NCBI GenBank assembly: GCA_905206455.1
Contig: CAJLHL010000105.1
Coordinates: 1-6,106, forward strand
Reading direction: 5' to 3'
Source of the DNA: an uncultured Eubacteriales bacterium
Lineage (GTDB): Bacteria > Bacillota > Clostridia > Peptostreptococcales > Anaerovoracaceae
DNA length: 6,106 nucleotides
Positions 1-3,646 of this stretch are shown piece by piece. The translations under genes and the position numbers were made by a program. Positions within the stretch are counted from its first letter, which is position 1. Every line of letters starts with the position of its first letter. Below the pieces are notes generated by a model that worked only from the letters and a program-made list of their open reading frames with translations, made no database searches and was not told the DNA's origin.

Positions 1-27
1 CGGGTTCGATTCCCGGTGGGGTCACCA
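1..27 (+). tRNA. 3' end of a tRNA gene (partial)
   Basis: The first bases form the T arm, with stem CGGG/CCCG around the loop TTCGATT. A seven-base acceptor strand TGGGGTC, discriminator A and an encoded CCA follow. The 5' part, including the anticodon, lies outside the window, so the amino acid cannot be read. The acceptor strand would pair with a 5' end such as GGCCCCA, which would suit a clostridial tRNA-Glu, but that is only a guess. An intrinsic terminator starts three bases after the CCA, so this is the last tRNA of its transcript. Confidence 0.9.
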
Positions 28-29
28 TG

Positions 30-62
30 AAAAGCCTTTGAATTTTATTCAAAGGCTTTTTT
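30..62 (+). terminator. Intrinsic terminator of the tRNA transcript
   Basis: A perfect 14-bp stem (30-43 with 47-60) closes on a 3-nt TTT loop. The descending arm ends in a run of T (57-62). This is a textbook rho-independent terminator directly behind the tRNA. The stem starts with AAAA and ends with TTTT, so it could also work on the minus strand. Confidence 0.93.
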
Positions 63-338
63 ATGTTTTTGGAACCTGTGAAAATTGAGAAGTCTTTATC
101 TCTTGACGGTTATTGTTTTCCGTTAGACGCATCAGCGATTTGCAGGAGATAAATCCAGTGGAGACTTGAATGGACCTTTCCGGGGTATTCGCAATTGATT
201 AATGATCTTTAAAAGCGGTCGTATCTCCTGATTTCTTTCCGCGTGAAAAATTGTTTTTCTGCTTTCACTCTGAAGTGAAATCTAAAGAATGTCTAAAATT
301 TTCGAGTATCATTAAATAAAACTTTTACTTGTAGTCGA

Positions 339-367
339 ATGACAAGGCACCGGTAAAGTTTTATAAT
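339..367 (+). promoter_or_regulatory. Candidate sigma-A promoter facing the RHH gene
   Basis: ATGACA (339-344, five of six matches to TTGACA) is separated by exactly 17 bp from a perfect TATAAT (362-367). Predicted transcription start is near 374. No convincing gene lies downstream on this strand: the next gene, at 535-768, runs the other way. The transcript would therefore be a non-coding or antisense RNA, or carry only the 23-codon frame at 372-443. Confidence 0.6.
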
Positions 368-401
368 ATATATGGAATATGTATCAGACAGTAATAGTAA
401 T

Positions 402-431
402 ATAGTAATCCGTAAAATAGTAATCCGTAAA
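402..431. repeat. Two tandem copies of a 15-bp unit
   Basis: The unit ATAGTAATCCGTAAA occurs twice back to back (402-416 and 417-431) with no mismatch. The length is a multiple of three. In the frame starting at ATG 372 each copy reads as the five residues IVIRK, giving a 23-residue peptide ending at a TAA at 441-443. That ATG sits almost at the predicted transcription start with no room for a ribosome binding site. A short repeat or protein-binding site is therefore as likely as a translated peptide. Confidence 0.75.
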
Positions 432-534
432 AAAGAACAGTAAAAAATAGAACGAAGAACATGTCTTCAGGCTGTGAATATATTGCAGCGCATGCAGAGA
501 TAATTATTCAGAAAAAGAAAGTACAATTTTCAAC

Positions 535-768
535 TTATGTTTCCTCTTTTAGGGATGTGGTTTTCTTTGAGCACCCGTTCTTTGAAAGGCTGTTCAAATC
601 GCTGTCATCTTCAGGTTCACGATGATCCAGTGCGTAGCGGCAGCACTGAATGACAAGTTTATTTACCGAGATATTGTTCTTTTGCGCAAGGATTTCCAGT
701 TCTTTCAGCATATCCTCCGGAAATCGAAATGTTTTAGTGATCATATCGACTCGTTTAATCTGAAACAT
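535..768 (-). CDS. Ribbon-helix-helix (Arc/CopG-like) DNA-binding protein
   Basis: A 77-residue protein whose residues 10-47 fit the RHH fold. A short basic/aromatic strand (ITKTFRF, 10-16) would insert in the DNA major groove as a dimer. Helix A follows (about 18-31), then the turn containing NNISVNK and helix B (about 34-47). The tail (49-77) is first acidic, then Lys/Ser-rich, and is probably disordered. The start chosen is the outer ATG at 768, preceded by AGGGGG with 6-nt spacing; the internal Met9 has no ribosome binding site. RHH proteins of this size are usually transcriptional repressors, antitoxins or plasmid regulators, and often bind their own promoter. No toxin gene adjoins it, so an autoregulated repressor is the simplest reading. 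It is divergent from the arsC-like gene, with two inverted repeats between. Its target is unknown. Confidence 0.8.
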   Translation of the reverse strand: MFQIKRVDMITKTFRFPEDMLKELEILAQKNNISVNKLVIQCCRYALDHREPEDDSDLNSLSKNGCSKKTTSLKEET

Positions 769-790
769 AATATTCCCCCTATTTGATTTG

Positions 791-812
791 ATTGTCGAAG
801 CGATTCGGCAAT
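791..812. promoter_or_regulatory. Inverted repeat upstream of the RHH gene
   Basis: Nine-base arms ATTGTCGAA and TTCGGCAAT pair around a GCGA loop with one G-T wobble. The centre is about 33 bp upstream of the RHH start codon, where an autoregulatory operator would be expected. On the plus strand the hairpin has a GNRA tetraloop and is followed by TTTT (812-815), so it could instead terminate plus-strand transcription. Two copies of ATTTG lie directly to its left (781-790). Confidence 0.5.
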
Positions 813-845
813 TTTAATTGTACCCGCTGATTTGTAGTAATAATA

Positions 846-888
846 TACACTGAAAATTCGTGCGGTTTGCATCGAATTAAGCAGTGTA
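846..888. promoter_or_regulatory. Long interrupted inverted repeat in the divergent region
   Basis: TACACTG (846-852) pairs with CAGTGTA (882-888). Inside that, AATTCG (855-860) pairs with CGAATT (873-878), and TGC (861-863) can pair with GCA (869-871). The arms give about 16 bp of symmetry. No T-run follows on either strand, so it is not a terminator. The place between two divergent genes suggests an operator for the RHH protein or another regulator, or a structured 5' leader. Confidence 0.5.
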
Positions 889-1152
889 AATTATATTGGA
901 CTGTACGAGAGAGTGTTACCGGAGGTGGGAAGAAATATTCTTGTCTCTGTCCTTTTCATTTCCGAGTCTGTATATCTGAATACGATTTTGCCGGAGGCGT
1001 TTTTTAGCGGAGAAGGCAAGGAACTGACCGGGTACGGACCTCGAGATGTCTCTGGCAGTCTCCTTTTCAGCAGGCGGCAGACGGCGGTTGATTTTCCTGT
1101 TGGGGTGAGATACACTGTCCGTAAAGAGATTTAATACAGGAGGAAAAAGTTT

Positions 1153-1503
1153 ATGTTATTTGTTGAATACCCGAAATGTACGACCTGTAAAAAGGCGAAA
1201 AAATGGCTTGAAGAAAACGGGTTTGAATTTGAGGACCGGGATATTAAGGGCGATCGGCCGAGAAAAGAGGAACTGAAAAAGTGGCATAAGGAAAGTGGTC
1301 TGCCTCTCCGGCGTTTTTTTAACACCAGCGGTCAGCTTTATCGCGAGATGGGGCTGAAAGAACGTCTCGCAGGCATGACAGAAGAGGAACAGTATGAGCT
1401 TCTGGCCAGTGACGGAATGCTGGTAAAACGGCCGATCATCGTCAGCGACCGGGGGATCCTCGTAGGCTTTAAGGAAGCGGAATGGAGTGAAAAGCTGAAG
1501 TAG
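1153..1503 (+). CDS. ArsC/Spx-family thioredoxin-fold protein
   Basis: A 116-residue protein of the ArsC-like family (Pfam ArsC, PF03960; YusI/YffB type). It opens with a beta strand and a redox-type motif, PKCTTCKKA, with Cys9 and Cys12 forming CxxC. It continues with the family features FFNTSG (55-60) and LYREMGLKERL, and the cis-proline region VKRPIIV around Arg93-Pro94. Family members include glutaredoxin-dependent arsenate reductases and the transcription regulator Spx, but most short genomic copies like this have no proven substrate. No ars genes or arsenite pump are nearby, so arsenic resistance is not supported. The CxxC suggests a thiol-disulfide role. AGGAGG (1138-1143) lies 9 nt before the ATG. 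Its stop is directly followed by the tcdA start, implying co-transcription and translational coupling. Confidence 0.88.
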   Translation: MLFVEYPKCTTCKKAKKWLEENGFEFEDRDIKGDRPRKEELKKWHKESGLPLRRFFNTSGQLYREMGLKERLAGMTEEEQYELLASDGMLVKRPIIVSDRGILVGFKEAEWSEKLK

Positions 1504-2205
1504 ATGGACAGTATAGAACATCGTTTTGACAGAAACCGGCGAATTTTCGGCACGGAAGGTGTTTTGCGCCTGATGAAAAAGCGGGTGGCTGTCTTCGGGA
1601 TCGGCGGTGTGGGCGGACACGCGGCGGAGGCTCTGGTGCGCAGCGGAATCGGTGCGATCGATCTCATTGACGGCGACAGGGTAAGTGTCTCCAATATCAA
1701 CCGGCAGATCGTCGCGCTCAGCAGCACGGTGGGTATGGCCAAGGTAGATGTCGCGGAAAGACGATTTCTCGATATCAATCCGGCTCTCAGCGTGCGTAAA
1801 TTCGAATTGTTTTTCGATGAGAAAAGTGCGGAGCAGATCGATTTTACCGTGTATGATTATGTGGTGGATGCCATCGATACGGTATCTTCCAAGTTGCTTC
1901 TGATTGAGAGCGCAAAAGCAGCCGGAATTCCGGTAATCAGCGCTATGGGGGCGGGAAATAAGCTGGATCCGTCGAAGTTTAGAGTGGCAGATATCTCGGA
2001 GACTTCTGTCTGTCCTCTGGCGAAAGTGATGCGAAAGGAACTGAAGCGCAGGGGAATTACCAATGTACGCACAGTCTATTCTACGGAGCCGCCTGTGAGT
2101 TTGCCGAAGGGCGTGCGAACGGTGGGAAGCACTGCTTTTGCCCCCTCTGCCGCGGGTTTTCTCCTGGCCAGCGAGGTGGTCAGGCATTTTCTGAATTCTG
2201 AGTGA
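1504..2205 (+). CDS. tcdA: tRNA threonylcarbamoyladenosine dehydratase TcdA
   Basis: A 233-residue E1-like ATP-dependent enzyme of the ThiF/MoeB/HesA superfamily, subfamily TcdA (CsdL/YgdL). In the cytoplasm TcdA adenylates and dehydrates t6A37 of ANN-decoding tRNAs to the cyclic form ct6A. The N-terminus RFDRNRRIFG is typical. The nucleotide-binding loop GIGGVG is at 32-37. Asp56 and Asp58 lead into NINRQ (64-68), the ATP/Mg site. GMAKVDV (77-83) and VDAIDTV (121-127) follow. The C-terminal half has DISET and CPLA around Cys170. Length and motifs look complete. The ATG abuts the upstream TAG, and only weak purine-rich sequence precedes it, so translation probably depends on ribosomes finishing the arsC-like gene. 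No clear terminator of its own follows; the palindrome at 2378-2411 might serve. Confidence 0.93.
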   Translation: MDSIEHRFDRNRRIFGTEGVLRLMKKRVAVFGIGGVGGHAAEALVRSGIGAIDLIDGDRVSVSNINRQIVALSSTVGMAKVDVAERRFLDINPALSVRKFELFFDEKSAEQIDFTVYDYVVDAIDTVSSKLLLIESAKAAGIPVISAMGAGNKLDPSKFRVADISETSVCPLAKVMRKELKRRGITNVRTVYSTEPPVSLPKGVRTVGSTAFAPSAAGFLLASEVVRHFLNSE

Positions 2206-2348
2206 GGAGAGGATTTGTTCTCTCTGAACCGGGAATCAGATCGGATGTCTGTGAAAAGCTGGAGGACGGAGATTCGGGCGGTACAGGAGCGATATTGAAA
2301 AACGGGATTTTTATGGCATGCGGCATATGAAATTATACGCATTTCTTC

Positions 2349-2377
2349 TTGACATGTAAGGGATCAGATGTTATTTT
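2349..2377 (+). promoter_or_regulatory. Candidate sigma-A promoter of the feo operon
   Basis: A perfect TTGACA (2349-2354) is followed after 17 bp by TATTTT (2372-2377, four of six matches to TATAAT). The predicted start near 2384 falls inside the palindrome that begins right after the -10 box. A consensus -35 with a weaker -10 overlapped by an operator fits a repressible promoter. Confidence 0.65.
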
Positions 2378-2411
2378 ATATATGTGGTTAGCAAGGGCTA
2401 ATCACATATAT
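2378..2411 (+). promoter_or_regulatory. Palindrome over the feo start site, probable operator
   Basis: Fifteen paired positions (2378-2392 with 2397-2411, one G-T) flank a 4-nt AAGG centre. The inner arms read GGTTAGC and GCTAATC. The TTAG/CTAA core recalls operators of DtxR/IdeR/MntR-type metal repressors, though the spacing differs from the IdeR consensus. It does not resemble a Fur box. The site covers the predicted transcription start, where a bound repressor would block initiation. The trailing TTTT (2411-2414) means it could also act as a terminator for the tcdA transcript. Confidence 0.6.
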
Positions 2412-2459
2412 TTTGTGATATAGTTAGTTAAATATAACTTTTGATTTTACTGTGATAAA

Positions 2460-2487
2460 AGCAGCTGCGGTGTTCTCTGCAGCTGTT
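2460..2487 (+). promoter_or_regulatory. Stem-loop in the feo mRNA leader
   Basis: An 11-bp stem (2460-2470 with 2477-2487, two G-U pairs) encloses a 6-nt TGTTCT loop. It lies 16 nt upstream of the AAAGGAGG ribosome binding site of the DUF2325 gene. No T-run follows, so termination is unlikely. A role in mRNA stability or translation is possible. I do not recognise a known riboswitch. Confidence 0.5.
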
Positions 2488-2517
2488 CTATAAAAATATT
2501 CTGAAAGGAGGGGGCTC

Positions 2518-2811
2518 ATGAGTGTCGTTATCGTCGGAGGAAATGAATGTATGGTCTGCAAATATCAGGAGACCTGTAAAAAGCACGGGTGCAGCGCTAA
2601 AGTATACGTCAAGGAAAAGGGCGGCTTTTCAAAGAGAATGGGCGTACCGGATCTGATGATTTTATTTACCAACACCGTATCTCATAAAATGGTGACGAGC
2701 GCCGTAAACGAGGCGAAGAAGAATAAGATTCCGATCGCGAGGTCGCATTCGAGCAGTATATCGGCTTTGAACGATGTATTGTCGCGCTACTGCGCCGCGG
2801 GGACGTCCTGA
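2518..2811 (+). CDS. DUF2325 domain protein, first gene of the feo operon
   Basis: A 97-residue protein matching my recollection of the DUF2325 family. The N-terminal strand and turn SVVIVGGN lead into the domain. DLMILFTNTVSHKMVTSAV (45-63) and PIARSHSSSISAL (72-84) are the conserved central and C-terminal blocks. No signal peptide or membrane segment is visible, so it is probably cytoplasmic. The N-terminal part has four cysteines spaced C-x2-C-x5-C-x4-C (Cys11, 14, 20, 25), with His56, His77 and Cys92 further on; these could bind metal or sense redox state, which is inference. The ribosome binding site AAAGGAGG is 6 nt before the ATG and very strong. The FeoA-like gene follows after 66 nt. 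The biochemical function of the family is not established; the operon suggests a part in ferrous iron uptake or its control. Confidence 0.85.
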   Translation: MSVVIVGGNECMVCKYQETCKKHGCSAKVYVKEKGGFSKRMGVPDLMILFTNTVSHKMVTSAVNEAKKNKIPIARSHSSSISALNDVLSRYCAAGTS

Positions 2812-2877
2812 CACGATGATATACAGAAAAGAAAGCGAGAATGTATCATCTGATACGGGAAGAAGGAGGGCAGATTG

Positions 2878-3087
2878 ATGCCTTTAGCGATGGCAGAGGC
2901 CGGAAAGGTCTATGTGATTAAAAAGATAGGAGGAAATCCGGATACGCGCAAATTTCTCGAGAGTCTCGGGTTTGTAAACGGTACGTTTGTTTCTGTCATA
3001 TCTTTTAATAACGGTAATTTGATCGTAAATGTCAAGGATTCGCGGATCGCAGTGGACAAATCGATGGCGATGAAGATTATTGTCTGA
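2878..3087 (+). CDS. feoA: FeoA-domain protein, divergent first copy
   Basis: A 69-residue FeoA-family protein with the SH3-like beta-barrel pattern. It has an opening strand AGKVYVIKKIGG, then RKFLESLGFVNGTFVSVIS, equivalent to the 'LxxLGhxxGxxVxV' core, and a last strand SRIAVDKSMAMKIIV. The segment that in canonical FeoA reads as APLGDPI is shortened here to NNGNLI, so it is the less conserved of the two copies. FeoA proteins are cytosolic partners of the Fe(II) transporter FeoB; paired copies in clostridial operons are common. The ATG at 2878 is chosen over the TTG at 2875 because AAGGAGGG (2863-2870) lies 7 nt before it. A 91-nt gap with weak symmetry (AGCCG at 3113 with CGGCT at 3154) separates it from the second copy. 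Confidence 0.88.
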   Translation: MPLAMAEAGKVYVIKKIGGNPDTRKFLESLGFVNGTFVSVISFNNGNLIVNVKDSRIAVDKSMAMKIIV

Positions 3088-3178
3088 CAAATTCGATAAG
3101 AAGATTGACGATAGCCGGCGGAGATGAGAGCAGATGCGGATTGTCTGTCTGTTCGGCTGATCAGGAAAGGAGAGTACG

Positions 3179-3403
3179 ATGAAGACTTTGAAAGACATCA
3201 AAATCGGAGAGACTGCGGTAGTGAAGCGTCTCAACGGGGAAGGAGCTGTAAAGCGCAGAATTATGGATATGGGAATTACGAAGGGAACCTCTGTCTATGT
3301 CCGCAAAGTGGCTCCGCTGGGAGACCCTATCGAAGTGACGGTGAGAGGATTTGAACTGTCTCTGCGTAAAGCTGATGCGAGCAGTATTATCGTAGAAGGC
3401 TAA
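3179..3403 (+). CDS. feoA: FeoA, canonical ferrous iron transport protein A
   Basis: A 74-residue protein with all FeoA hallmarks. KDIKIGETAVVKRLNG is the first strand pair, RRIMDMGITKGTSVYV is the helix and following strand, and APLGDPIEVTVRGFELSLRKADASSIIV is the conserved C-terminal half. FeoA is a small cytosolic SH3-like protein needed for FeoB-dependent Fe(II) import, thought to contact the FeoB cytoplasmic domain. AAGGAG (3167-3172) is 6 nt before the ATG. It clearly differs from the preceding FeoA-like copy, which lacks the APLGDPI segment, so the two probably have separate roles rather than being a recent duplication. A gap of 243 nt follows before feoB, longer than usual within such an operon. 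Confidence 0.95.
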   Translation: MKTLKDIKIGETAVVKRLNGEGAVKRRIMDMGITKGTSVYVRKVAPLGDPIEVTVRGFELSLRKADASSIIVEG

Positions 3404-3646
3404 AACGCATAAGCTCGTGTTTTTACATGAGGCTGTAGACAGAAGAGGCAGTAAAAAGCAATGCGGTATTCTGATTTATTTTTTTATGCAGAGGTTAGTG
3501 GGAACTCACATGATGTGTCTGTCCTGTTTTCAGGCGGGATTCAGAGTGAGGTATCGGCGCTGTTGTAACGGAATTATTTTTTTCTCTGTATACTGCATAA
3601 GAGAACAAAAAGATGAATCAGAGTAACGGTATGAAAGGAAGATTTG
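3404..3646 (+). other. Long gap between feoA and feoB
   Basis: No supported gene is seen in these 243 nt. A weak stem at the feoA stop codon (3402-3408 with 3417-3423), with a T-run at 3420-3424, could attenuate transcription. Another small hairpin, CCTG/CAGG around TTTT, lies at 3522-3533. A TATACT at 3589-3594 has TTGTAA 20 bp upstream, a spacing too long for a good promoter. An open frame from a GTG at 3417 encodes 69 residues with several cysteines but lacks a ribosome binding site. The feoB site AGGAAG (3636-3641) ends the gap. Confidence 0.5.

Larger units (their letters stand above)
63..534. other. Gene-poor AT-rich spacer between tRNA and RHH gene
   Basis: No convincing protein gene is visible on either strand in these 472 nt. 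It holds a 9-bp inverted repeat (143-151 with 222-230) and two adjacent small hairpins: GAAAAA/TTTTTC at 245-259, and TTTCACT/AGTGAAA around a CTGA loop at 263-280. It also holds the forward promoter at 339-367, the 15-bp tandem repeat at 402-431, and a GAAGA/TCTTC hairpin at 454-468. Read on the minus strand, the last hairpin is followed a few bases later by a T-rich run and could be a weak terminator for the RHH gene. Confidence 0.6.
769..1152. other. Divergent intergenic region, RHH gene to arsC-like gene
   Basis: This 384-nt region separates the minus-strand RHH gene from the plus-strand arsC-like gene. The first 120 nt are AT-rich and carry two inverted repeats (791-812 and 846-888), listed separately. 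A TATATT box at 892-897 could serve the rightward genes, but no good -35 element lies at the right distance. From about 900 to 1137 the sequence is richer in G+C. An open frame from a GTG at 913 to a stop at 1132-1134 gives a 73-residue product I do not recognise; it has only weak purine-rich sequence before the start. I could not match the stretch to any riboswitch or T-box by eye. Confidence 0.5.
2206..2517. other. Intergenic control region upstream of the feo operon
   Basis: The first ~140 nt after tcdA contain no recognisable gene and no strong terminator; only weak symmetries such as AAAAA/TTTTT near 2297-2312 are present. The rest holds the feo promoter (2349-2377), a palindrome over the start site, an AT-rich stretch with a smaller symmetry (AGTTA/TAACT, 2426-2439), a leader hairpin (2460-2487) and the ribosome binding site of the DUF2325 gene. 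The predicted untranslated leader is about 130 nt. Confidence 0.7.

Noticed and set aside
103..131. TTGACG as a -35 element for a promoter in the left spacer
   Set aside because: No TATAAT-like hexamer lies 16-18 bp downstream.
891..1115. 74-codon minus-strand frame in the divergent region
   Set aside because: No ribosome binding site or recognisable domain; the region is treated as unassigned.
1156..2187. 343-codon open frame on the minus strand opposite the arsC-like gene and tcdA
   Set aside because: It is the antisense of two well-recognised genes, has no recognisable domain, and its composition (many His, Arg and Ser) is typical of a shadow frame.
2411..2460. Fur box search in the feo leader
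   Set aside because: TGTGATA occurs twice (2414-2420, 2451-2457), but no GATAAT-type palindrome like the Fur consensus is present.
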